From NCBI GenBank assembly GCA_963662155.1, contig OY759266.1, positions 54,369,510-54,433,509 of the forward strand: 64,000 nt of DNA, written 5' to 3'. The stretch's first letter is position 1; the number at the start of each line of letters is the position of its first letter. Position numbers and translations under genes: made by a program. Shown in pieces: positions 53,301-63,305 of this stretch. The notes beneath the pieces were generated by a model, which made no database searches, was not told the origin of the DNA, and saw nothing but the letters and a program-made list of their open reading frames with translations. This DNA is from Lamellibrachia columna. Taxonomy: Eukaryota > Annelida > Polychaeta > Sabellida > Siboglinidae.

Positions 53301-56300
53301 CATGTGCATGCAGTAAACATTATATGTGGCAATACCTTTCAATAAGACACTGTCGAGCATATTGTTCGTATAATCAATACTACTTATACAACTTCATTTG
53401 CTTTATCAAGGCATAGGGAAAGACCTTCATCTCCATATATGAAGATTATCTTAGTACTGGGCAAATCACACTCATCATCCTTGGTAGGCAAGTGATCTAC
53501 GGGGGTAAACCCTGACAGAAAATCCAGAGTGGAGCCGTGAAGGCGGTCTGATGTCAACTTTGTCATCTTTTCAGCAGTTCCTGTAGCCAAGCCAGTGAAG
53601 TTGCATCTGCTGTTGTGATGCTGCTTATTATTACAATTATTTAAGGCCTCACTATCAGTGCTTTAACTCAATACAAACATTATCAAACACACCTTTCTGT
53701 GTTGACTTCTTCACCAGTGACTCTACATACTCGTCAGGGGCAACGCAGAAGTCTGACAGGCCCTGGAAATTAGAAACACTTCAGGATAACTTCAAAATAC
53801 ATCAGACGATGTCCGTGTCTTAAAGCTCCCTCCTCAACTGATTTAGCTCATCATCTGTCTTAAAGCTCCCTCTTCAACTCATTTAGCCCATTGTCTGTCT
53901 TAAAGCTTCCTCCTCAACTGATTTAGCTCATCATCTGTCTTAAAGCTTCCTCCTCAACTCATTTAGCCCATTGTCTGTCTTAAAGCTTCCTCCTTAACTC
54001 ATTTAGCTCATCATCTGTCTTAAAGCTCCCTCCTCAACTCATTTAGCCCATTGTCTGTCTTAAAGCTTCCTCCTCAACTGATTTAGCTCATCATCTGTCT
54101 TAAAGCTCCCTCCTCAACTGATTTAGCTCATCGTCTGTCTTAAAGCTCCCTCCTCAACTGATTTAGCTCATCATCTGTCTTAAAGCTCCCTCTTCAACTC
54201 ATTTAGCCCATTGTCTGTCTTAAAGCTTCCTCCTTAACTCATTTAGCCCATCGTCTGTCTTAAAGCTTCCTCCTTAACTCATTTAGCCCATTGTCTGTCT
54301 TAAAGCTTCCTCCTCAACTGATTTAGCTCATCATCTGTCTTAAAGCTCCCTCCTCAACTGATTTAGCTCATCGTCTGTCTTAAAGCTCCCTCCTCAACTG
54401 ATTTAGCTCATCATCTGTCTTAAAGCTCCCTCTTCAACTCATTTAGCCCATCGTCTGTCTTAAAGCTCCCTCTTCAACTCATTTAGCCCATCGTCTGTCT
54501 TAAAGCTTCCTCCTTAACTCATTTAGCCCATCGTCTGTCTTAAAGCTTCCTCCTCAACTCATTTAGCCCATTGTCTGTCTTAAAGCTTCCTCCTTAACTC
54601 ATTTAGCCCATCGTCTGTCTTAAAGCTTTCTCCTCAACTCATTTAGCCCATTGTCTGTCTTAAAGTTCCCTCCTCAACTCATTTTTATTTAGCGCACTGC
54701 AAATCAGGTTAAGATCTGTAGCGTGTGAATAGTTTAAGTAATATGTGCAGTTGGTTTAGTAAAAGATTGTGTACTTTTGTTAAAATCATCGAAAGAATTG
54801 ATTTTGATCATTTAGATGTAATTACTTGCAAAAGTCGGATTAACCTTATATCATCCTATATAAAGCTGGACCATTTTTGCCTCATTTAAAAATTTTTTTT
54901 TACATGTCAAAATCATTTTAATAGTTTATCCGGTGATTTCACCAAAATTAAATAACAAAGTTGTAGAAATGGGTCAGCATGTCATCATCGATATTAGAGC
55001 CAGCATGTCATCATGGATATTAGAGCCAGCATGTCATCATGGATATTAGAGCCAGCATGTCATAGTGGATACTAGAGCCAGCATGTCATAGTGGATACTA
55101 GATCCAGTATGTCATAGTGGATACTAGAGCCAGCATGTCATAGTGGATACTAGAGCCAGCATGTAATCATGAATACTAGAGCCAGCATGACATAGTGGAT
55201 ACTAGAGCCAGCATGTCACAGTGGATACTAGAGCCAGCATGTCATAGTGGATACTAGAGCCAGCATGTCATAGTGGATACTAGAACCAGCATGTCATAGT
55301 GGATACTAGAGCCAGCATGTCATAGTGGATACTAGAGCTAGCATGTCATCGTGAATACTAGAGCCAGCATGTCATTGTGAATACTAGAGCCAGCATGTCA
55401 CAGTGGATACTAGAGCCAGCATGTCATAGTGGATACTAGAGCCAGCATGTCATCGAGAATAATAGAGCCAGCATGTCACAGAGGATACTAGAGCCAGCAT
55501 GTCATAGTGGATACTAGAGCCAGCATGTCACAGTGGATACTAGAGCCAGCATGTCATAGTGAATACTAGAGCCAGCATGTCATTGTGAATACTAGAGCCA
55601 GCATGTCATACTGGATACTAGAGCTAGCATGTCATAGTGAATACTAGAGCCAGCATGTCATCGTGAATAAAAAGAATGTGGTTTAACAACCCTAGAGACA
55701 AGGAGGTTAAGAGGAGATCAGATTGATGTTTTTAAGATATTGGGTACAAAAATATTGATAGAAATATGTTTTTCTCACTCAAGAAAGATAGTAGAACTAG
55801 AGGACAGGAGGTAAAATTAGTAAAGAATCAGTGTAGATTGGATATCAGGAAGTTCTCGTTCTCACAGAAGACAATAAATGAAAGGAAAAATTTTTCTATG
55901 GATTGTGTAACTGCTAGCAGCGTGAATATGTTTAAAAACAATGTTGACATATATCTCAGGAGGGCGGATTACACGTAGATGAACATTGTTGGGCCTTTGG
56001 CTTGGATGGCAAATCTTGTTAAATCTCTAAACATTAATGTAAGACAATACACAAAATAGCTTTCCTGGCAAGTTAGCAGCTGTTTCGCTTAGTAATTGTA
56101 TATCAATGTATTTTCCAAATAAATTTATTTTCCTATCACAGTTTATAAGTTACTGATTTTGGGCACACACAGCGGTTTTGCATTACGGCTGAATACGAAT
56201 GGTATCTGATGGCTACAGCACAATAGATAAGGACCCTGTCATGGGTCGATGTAATTCAAACTCTGACGTAGTTGGAGGTGTCTGAGGCTTGGAGAAATAC

Positions 56301-57774
56301 TGACCACGCTGACACCAAAGTGGACGCTGGCCACCATCCAACACAGGACCATGGTGAAGATGCCCAGAGCACAGAACCTGCAACCCAACAACACAAGGTG
56401 TGAGAACAATGAATACCTACACCTCGTCTACACCGCACACTTCCTAAAGTTACTGTTGCCCTTTAGTGCTATCATCCTTAAATATGAAGAATATATTTCT
56501 ATCAATATTTGATCTCCACTTAATTTCTGGTCTATACTGTTGGTAATCCATATTTTCAAACATGTAGGAATATGTATCGTTAATGATGAAATATTGACTT
56601 CTTCTAAAAGAGAACGGCATTAAAATAATTTTGAAAAAATAGTGGATTTTCTGACAGTTCTGATAACTAACATTAGGCAAAACATGGACGAACATACCAC
56701 AACAGACTGACAAGTTGTACACAACTCTAAAACTGTTGTTGAATGCAACCATAAAGCCTTTATAACTCTTTTTTTTTTATAATTCACATCACAGCGTGTA
56801 TTTACTATATTATACAACAGTATGCGTTGTTAAACAAGTTATTAATAAATAAACAGTAAGTAATGAATCTGTGACAATACAATACAGTCCTACTGGCGCA
56901 GACTTGAGAGTATACTTACACTAGCAGTGTGCACTTGGAGGAACGAATGATGCCGAGGAAGAGAACGAGACAAAGCAGGATGACCCAGCACAACAGCGAC
57001 AGCATGGACAGCCACCTGGTGGACAGACAATGAATTAGATTGCAAATTTATGTTTTTAGTCGTGTGGTTGACTGATTGCATCATCAGTTTTCTGTTACGC
57101 ATTGAATGGACTTACACAGTATATCCATGAATTATTTTAAAGATACAGAATCTTATAAATTCCCCTACTTCTTTAGAACGCTTCTGGATTCCCGTTAAAT
57201 ACAGTAGAAGCAACATTCAAAGAAAAGCTACCCAATTTTTATATGCTTATATGCAGTCCCCCCCTCAATTGCATCTTCATGCAAGATAGTAGGCAGAATT
57301 GCCTGAGCGGCATTATATGGTTGAGAGATGCAGTCCACATCATGTTACACATATACTGTGTGGGATCTTTTATTCCTCTGGTTTCTCCACCGAAACACAC
57401 AGGCAATGTGGACTGAATGAAATTCAAAACAGCAGTGCCAGTAGGTGGACCCGAACCCACCCCCCGATTGACAGTCCAGTAGTCTAACTGCTGAGCCACC
57501 ATGCCGACACAACAGCGAGGACATGTCCTCACCTGTAGAAGCCATACTCGTGTATTTTGCCAATGAGGGAGGACACTTGTGAGAATTTCTTAGAGCTCTT
57601 CTTCACGCCTGTGATGCGGGTGAGAATGGTGTTTGCGTGGCCTCGAGTGAGGACTGTCAGTCGATTGAGGTCAACCTGTATGCTGCGATTCAGACGTGGA
57701 TTCATGAACACTGTATCCAGACTGTCGATGCCACTGTCAATTGTATTGTTGACATATTGCCCCAAAGACAGCAC
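43054..57774 (-). CDS. Ttyh: Tweety homologue, C-terminal 449 aa (N-terminal exons not in window)
   Basis: Exons in transcript order: 57533-57774, 56920-57015, 56305-56377, 53693-53762, 53235-53290, 51388-51480, 50674-50813, 50011-50112, 49396-49422, 48426-48503, 47203-47337, 44660-44723, 43054-43227. All phases agree. Numbering from the first visible codon: extracellular helices 1-80 with sequons NNT and NRS; membrane helices 82-104, 114-137 and 259-281; between the last two, GLSDFCVAPDEYV (138-150), DILKYYLDC (161-169), NHS sequon, and MECTHLHDDYVNAVNAAC. The SDFC...YYLxC pattern is the TTYH signature. The cytoplasmic tail has DDDDPF (333-338) and PPPAY (389-393), a PY motif like that through which TTYHs bind NEDD4-family ligases. 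TTYHs are plasma-membrane proteins proposed as anion channels, a role disputed by structures. The first two helices are missing; no exon for them is found to 64000. Confidence 0.95.
43290..43640. repeat. Degenerate about 72-bp tandem repeat, 4-5 copies
   Basis: AAAGTAATTAATGTGA recurs at 43353, 43426, 43498 and 43569. Copies alternate between TTGTATTACATGATGGGCA and TTGTATTACACAACGGGCA endings, hinting at a two-unit higher-order period. It lies about 60 bp from the terminal TTYH exon. Confidence 0.75.
47203..47337 (-). CDS. Ttyh: TTYH tail exon with two in-phase donors
   Basis: The exon starts KGYLEIDDDDPFLPRP. It can end at gtacgg (short form 47263-47337) or at the stronger gtgagt (long form 47203-47337). 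The two differ by 60 bp and keep the same phase, adding about 20 residues rich in Pro and Ser (YGSLPSRPTSIHEDPSSSS). I use the long form because its donor is better. Confidence 0.75.
49396..49422 (-). CDS. Ttyh: TTYH 27-bp microexon
   Basis: The acceptor is atcactag and the donor gtaagt. It completes a Ser codon and encodes PIADEDTT plus two bases of a Pro codon, in the cytoplasmic tail. It keeps phase between exons 50011-50112 and 48426-48503. As 27 bp is a multiple of 3, it could be skipped without a frameshift. Confidence 0.8.
50353..50408. repeat. (GCAC)n microsatellite in TTYH intron
   Basis: About 12 GCAC tetranucleotides followed by ACACAC, between exons 50674-50813 and 50011-50112. 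Confidence 0.94.
51130..51365 (-). mobile_element. LINE tail, copy 1
   Basis: The minus strand reads FSLKKDSRTRGHKVTLLKDQ, then CRLDIRKYSFSQRTIYEWNK, then DCVTASSVNMFKS. This is the C-terminal end of a CR1-like non-LTR ORF. It is clearly the same element as 55745-55990, in the opposite direction. It ends just before TTYH exon 51388-51480. Confidence 0.8.
51655..52765 (+). mobile_element. Decayed LINE carrying the 53-bp minisatellite (locus B)
   Basis: Just before the array the plus strand reads ISKSKGKVMRACVMPACLYG and LETVALTE in one frame. After it comes QQQQQKLHM, then EEIGMQFSLTGRLVRSW, GYGKRGRPQPRWEGCVKR and AAPVAKAS, with stops and shifts. This is the same LINE as at 2985-5920, including a matching short left flank (TCAAAG.GAAAGGGAAAG). 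It lies in the TTYH intron between exons 53235-53290 and 51388-51480. Confidence 0.78.
51682..52426. repeat. Minisatellite B, 53-bp unit, 14 copies
   Basis: The same unit as at 3009-5545 but with its own diagnostic variants (GTGTAATGCC, CCTGTATGG). The last copies, near 52260-52430, look more like locus A (GTAACACCGG, CCTGTGTGG). The unit boundary coincides with AGAGC on both sides. Confidence 0.95.
53811..54685. repeat. Minisatellite C, 40-bp unit, about 22 copies
   Basis: The unit starts TTAAAGCTCCCTCCTCAACT and ends ATTTAGCTCATCATCTGTC, with period exactly 40. It begins only about 48 bp from TTYH exon 53693-53762, on its acceptor side. It runs directly into element X copy 2. Confidence 0.95.
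54690..54995. mobile_element. Dispersed element X, copy 2 (between two arrays)
   Basis: Homologous to 6487-6840 through AAATCAGGTT, AGATCTGTAGC, GTGAATAGTTTAAGTAAT and AAATCATCGAAAGAATTGA to AAAATTAAATAACA. Its left side merges with the 40-bp array and its right side with the 26-bp array. Confidence 0.7.
54976..55668. repeat. Minisatellite D, 26-bp unit, about 27 copies
   Basis: The unit GCCAGCATGTCATAGTGGAT plus ACTAGA varies at TAGTGG, CACTGG, CGTGAA and ATGGAT. It follows element X directly. Confidence 0.94.
55676..55990 (+). mobile_element. LINE tail, copy 2
   Basis: The plus strand reads FFSLKKDSRTRGQEVKL, then CRLDIRKFSFSQKTINE, then DCVTASSVNMFKNNVDIYL and RRADYT before a stop. It is the C-terminus of the same non-LTR element as 51130-51365 and extends further at the end. 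Confidence 0.8.
57237..57508 (-). mobile_element. tRNA-derived SINE
   Basis: On the minus strand the head has a box A-like TGGCTCAGCAGTTAGACTA (57480-57498) and a box B-like GGGTTCGGGTCC (57447-57458). An unrelated body of about 200 bp follows to near 57237. The head does not fold as a complete tRNA. It lies within about 25 bp of the donor of TTYH exon 57533-57774. Confidence 0.75.
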
Positions 57775-57829
57775 CTAGAAATGATACCCATGTGTTATGT
57801 TAAACCAGTGTGCAAAAATATTTAGTGTG

Positions 57830-59930
57830 ACTCTTAACTCTGAAAACTGTGGGTTAGTTTGTGGTTTAACATTTTTGCAAAACATTAAGAGGGATTGTAA
57901 AATGGATGTATACTAATCATGTCATATTTATATTTAAGAACAAAAATGTGTGCTTTTTAAGTTCAATCAAAATGTTAGTTGCATTTGATTTTTATTAACA
58001 TTTTTGGATAATTTAGTCATGATGTATTTCGAGAGATGTGTGCCGCTTTTAACAAAAACCATCAGCTGCATTATATTTAAGAACAAATTATTTACAAGAT
58101 AATGGAATACAGCTTGTAAAATTCACCTTCAACTACATGTGCAATGGTCTATTCAATCATCGACACAACTGGATGTCTGGTAGACTTGGTAGATTGATTG
58201 CGAATTACTCCAGTGTTTTGTTTTACACCAGTACATCTGACTTTGTCATCAGTAAAATGCTTACAGGCAAAAACGCTTGTAAAACTGCTTGCATGAATTA
58301 ATAGTGTGAATGCATTATTATTTTCCATTTACCATTTTGGGGTTAATTTTGCCAATGATGAAAACAGCAAATAATGAATAATTTCACAGCATATTGAGTA
58401 AACATTCAGTAATAAAACAGCTATCACTACGCCTGATTACTGGCATGAATTAAGAAATGTTTCGATACAAACGAGATCTCCAAAAAGCACACTGCAAATC
58501 ATTGGTAACGCATCAATGTTGAAATGCTCAGTAGCAACCTTAATGGTTTTCCACACACTGTCAGCCATGCATGAATGACTGTATCTGACTTGAAGGGAAG
58601 ATGGATGTTTATTGGGAAGTTTCCATGGCAACGTCATCACATATTGCTTGCAGAATTCATCTGTGAAATAGTTTTTATGAACCTCATTGAAGAGGCAATA
58701 TCGGCACTATACGGTGTATTTTCCCACATCTCGCTTCACCAGTTGGATTTCTACACTTTATGCAAATTGTGGCAGACTTCGGATAGAATAATTTCCCTCA
58801 CTTCCAATGAATTAGTCTCCCAGTTAGGCCACTGGATATTCCCACACACTGCAGGGACTGTGAACCCTACCTCAACCCACCCGACCCCACAAAAAACACA
58901 CAAACTTAATGCAAGATAAGTACAATACAATACAGTTACTTTCTCTTACAAAAATAACTACATCTGTCGGCCTACTGCCGTAAAACTAAGGACCTTACAG
59001 AGAATGTAACTGACCCCCTCCACTTCATCTTGCACCAATGCCCCTTACCCTAATACCTTCCCAATTTAGTTAGTTCTCTACACTTTCCCTATATGTTTAC
59101 ATACACACTGAGACAATGCAAGAGCTGGTTTCATGAAGCGTTTTGACGAAGATTATGCAAATAGGAACAAGATTATGTAACTATAAACTATGAAGATTTC
59201 ATGAATTGATAACCTTCAAGGTATTGGTTGGAGTCTGATATTAAGACACTGTCTACCCCCACATACAGAAAACTTACAGACTAAAATGTTGCATTAAAAA
59301 AAATACATCCATGTTGGAATTAAGCCAAGAATGCTGCAGTTTTAACTCAAAAATCTATACAAGAAATGGACATCTCACAATGACATTTAAGTAAAAAAAT
59401 AATTTTGCATTTGTTATCGATCACATTCAATGGGATGAAGGACAAATGAAATTATGGCAATAATAGTGTTGCAAAATGTATGTTTTTATATTAGTGGACA
59501 TGCTTTCTAACAGTGTAGCTGGTACCTTTGGGAGTACATGTAATCATTAAATGCCTCAAATTAAACCCTATTCAAATCAGAAGTGTGACACATAAATTTT
59601 AACATTGGCTCAAGATCCTGCTTGATTCATAAGAGTCAGTTACAAAATCACACATCTTCCCACGTTGCTGGTAGGATTGGCAGAGATGTGTTCACATGAA
59701 TCCTCTCTTCACTCATGAGTGAACAACGACAGTGAGTGTGTGGTGAGTGGGGATAAAGACTACTACTATGAAACACATCAAACGTGTACATACATAAGTG
59801 TTGGAGGTGAAGGAGTAAACTGCATCCAAGTGTAATAATGTCCGCTCAACACCTTTCAACAACCATTAAAAAACCTTGCTACTGAACTCTAATGCAGGTA
59901 GATTAAATACATACTACCGTAAAGTAACCA
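57830..59930. other. Presumed TTYH intron, no exon recognised
   Basis: I searched the minus strand for the N-terminal TTYH helices and the GFYGN..T segment, which should precede the exon at 57774, and found neither. AT-rich DNA with short unconserved frames. Confidence 0.45.
58619..58632. promoter_or_regulatory. Strong X-box-like (RFX) site
   Basis: GTTTCCATGGCAAC is close to the ideal palindromic RFX site. No gene start is visible next to it; it probably lies in a TTYH intron. Confidence 0.35.
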
Positions 59931-59939
59931 ACATGTCTA

Positions 59940-60180
59940 AGGTCACTCATGGCTTGGCCCCCGGACTATCTAAATTGTACAGTAGAGTGCTATGTGCTTA
60001 GCCATGCTCTTCGCTCAGCTTGGGACAGCATAATGTCAAGGAAAACAATTGGACAGTGTAACTTTGTTGTGACAGGCCCACAAATGAGAACAACTTGCCC
60101 TAATGTGTTCACTTGGCAGTCACTTTCACTGCATTTCTAAAACAACTGAAAACATACTTATTTCACCATGACTATCTGCT
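59940..60180 (+). mobile_element. LINE 3' ORF remnant (HGLAP type)
   Basis: Broken frames read VTHGLAPG, PPDYLNCTVECYV..HALRSAWDS, and finally SLDSFLKQLKTYLF-like sequence. This order (HGLAPxYL, RxLRS, FKxxLKTxLF) is the tail of CR1/Rex-type non-LTR ORFs. Confidence 0.55.
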
Positions 60181-61674
60181 TTAATATGACAACAATTCTT
60201 TCCTCATGTAAGTAATGTTAGTTTTCATTTTGCGATTGGCTTTTTTTAAATTATTCGTTTTATATGCACTTAATTAGTTGCACTGAATATTCATGACACC
60301 TAGTCTACATTTAATTTTATTATTAGCTTTACTCAATGTGAAGGGTTTCGAATCCTTTGATTGGTAGTTACATACTTTAAAAACAGTTAACACTATATGA
60401 AGAACCAGCATTATTATTTTTAAAGAATGATAAGCATTACTGCATCTGAATTTGCCATAAGAAGGTTAATTTATGTTTAGCATGGTGTACATGTTAAATA
60501 AAATCACTGAACAATGAGGCATGGTTGCTGATGGAAAAACTACTTGTGGTTTCAGCCCTTATATAACAGACAACACATAAATCTGAACAGCAGATTATTT
60601 CTGATTTAAAACACAATGAACATAGCACATGATCTTCTAATCACACCGATACAATCAACCATACATGGTCTCACTATGGAGGGGTCGATTATAAAATATC
60701 AATTAAGATTATATTGTCCCAGAAAATCACACCCAACCCCAAATGCAACAGAATGAGCTGAGGACTTGACCTGTTTCCTCCATCATTCAACTCATCACCA
60801 ACAATCTTGGTTTTGTACAATCGACCCACATAACTGAGGCAACAAGTCTTTTTAACCCACTGTTCAATGAAACACCAGGTAGAAGTAAGGATTTGGCATT
60901 TACATTCAGTACACCTGATATTTAAAGGTATCAAAGTATTATTTTTTTACAAAGAACAGTATTACTGAAACAGATATTTTGTTAAAAGACTCAGAATCAG
61001 TAACTTACTTTTCAAACCAAGTTAAATACAGGACAGTTTCAGTAGTTGCTATACACTTGAGAAGCCCTGACTATTAAACGCACGTACACTGCACGCCCAC
61101 ATGCTCGATCGATCCACCGACACACACAATGTTCATAAATAGCTACTGACCACATACTACTCATTGATTTTGGTGCAATTATAATCCTACTAAATAGCAA
61201 GCTAGAACTATCTACTATCAGTTTTCTTTACACGCTTCACTAACCACTATGATAAACTGTAATATCTGTAATCTTTCTTCCACTCATCTATGTATACAGC
61301 ATCAATGCTATCAAGGCTCCTTGCTGCTATCATCCCTGACCCAGCCACACACAGGCCATCACCTTCTCAGTTTGATCTCCACTGACACTCAGAAAAAATG
61401 GATCGGCCCCACAAGATTAGCGATTTTAATCTCTCTAGCATAAAGAAGACACCATGACCTGAAGCGAATCAATAACCTTCCTCATGACATTGTTAGTATC
61501 CCAGGAAGATCCCCCCCCCGAACAAATGAGGAATTTACCTTTGTCCTGATTGCTGCACCAACCAATGATAGTTTTTTATAAAAGAAATTTTGTAGTTAGG
61601 ATTATTTGTTTTACATGCAAATTCATGAATTATTTGCTATTTATTAATATATATAATAATACTGCATATTTATG

Positions 61675-62115
61675 ATACACATCAGACTAGGACATGTACA
61701 CACCAGACTAGGACATGTACACATCAGACTGGGACATGTAAACATCAGACTGGGTCATGTACATATCAGACTGGGTCATGTACACATCTCACTGGGACTT
61801 GTACATATCAGACTAGGACATGTACACATCAGACTGGGACTTGTACACATCAGATTGGGACATGTACACATCAGACTGGGACTTGTACACATCAGACTAG
61901 GACATGTACACATCAGACTGGGTCATGTACACATCTGACTGGGACTTGTACACATCAGACTAGGACATGTACACATCAGACTGGGACTTGTACACATCAT
62001 ATTGGGACATGTACACATCAGACAAGGACATGTACACATCAGACTGGGACTTGTACACATCAGATTGGGACATGTACACATCAGACTGGGACTTGTACAC
62101 ATCAGACTAGGAGAT
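61675..62115. repeat. Minisatellite E, 21-bp unit, about 21 copies
   Basis: The unit ACACATCAGACTGGGACTTG T varies as CTAGGACATG and CTGGGTCATG. A period of 21 keeps frames open on both strands (HIRLGHV repeats); this is not a gene. Confidence 0.94.
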
Positions 62116-63207
62116 GTACACATGTACATATATATCAGTGAAACATACAATACTTAACAAAGAGGTAACATCCACCTAGATCTGCTACTTAATGGCTTTG
62201 CAAGATACTGATGCAAAACATAAATATTTGTAGATACTGGTGTAGACAGAAAGCACTGGTGATATGAGAAATTATTTATATAATAATAACAATAATAGCA
62301 ATCATCTCCACCATAAATCTGGCTGCCTTGGCCATTCAAAGGTGAAGTACAACACTGAGATGTGTGGTCAGTGAACCACAAATACCACAGCAGCAGCTAG
62401 TGCCACACTGCTGTCTATATGGCTGTTCACAGCAGTTGGGTGCATAGCTGCACAGTGAGCTGCTGTGGTTGTCCTCTATCTAATCAATACAATGTCCTCA
62501 GTGCTGAGGCTGGTGTCTAAGCAAAACACTGCAATATTCATCTACATTGTGACACACGTGCCATCAGTTTGGGGGTTTTCTTCCAAGAACTGTATATTAT
62601 GTATTATATCCTCATGTTTAAATACTCAGGAAGCCGAGCTCAGAGGCACAACTAAAAGCAGAATCACTAATGTCTACTAAGCGTGATGTCACGAACATGG
62701 ACATGCAAAGTCATCACCAGAGAGAGGGACTGCCGAGGATCTAAGGAAATACAATTTTGTAAACATATATTATACACATACATAAGTTGTACACAGACGC
62801 ATACATAGATGCATGCATAAATAATGCATATGTGCACATAAGCAAGCATGCACGCACACATGCACGCATGAACGCACATACACACACACACAAATGCACA
62901 TACACTGACCGGAAATATGGACACCAGAACTAAATTTTTTAGTGGGAGCCTTGAATAAGACATCTGGCAAAAGGTTAATGTAATTTTGAGAGAGTCGCCT
63001 GGCAACGTGATCCAGGAAGAAGCAGCAGCAGCAGCAGCAGAAGTAACATGATTATCTCGGAGGAGTTCATCTACGCCATTTCACTAAAGGACAACATGTG
63101 TTGTAGTATACATCACTGCAGCACACTGCATCACTATATACAGCACCACAATTGTACACATTGATGCTGATATGTACGAAACAAAGACAGAGAATGGTGC
63201 ATACAGT

Positions 63208-63227
63208 TGACTGCATACATACATACA

Positions 63228-63261
<34 letters not shown>

Positions 63262-63305
63262 CATACCAGGTACATACATACCAGGTACATACATACATAC
63301 ATACA
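63208..63305. repeat. (CATA)n microsatellite
   Basis: Tandem ACAT tetranucleotides with two ACCAGGT interruptions. Confidence 0.95.

Noticed and set aside
57430..57508. tRNA gene
   Set aside because: Box A and box B are present, but there is no cloverleaf pairing at the ends and a 200-bp non-tRNA body follows, so it is a SINE.
43054..57774. Prominin (CD133)-like multi-span protein
   Set aside because: The first impression came from hydrophobic helices and Cys-rich loops. The SDFC...DILKYYLDC...CTHLHDDY order, DDDDPF and PPPAY tail fit Tweety homologues instead.
62976..63049. Short minus ORF starting MLLLLLLLLLPGSRC, like a signal peptide
   Set aside because: It is a CTG/CAG microsatellite of about six triplets that stops after 23-24 codons. 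There is no donor-linked exon and no relation to TTYH.
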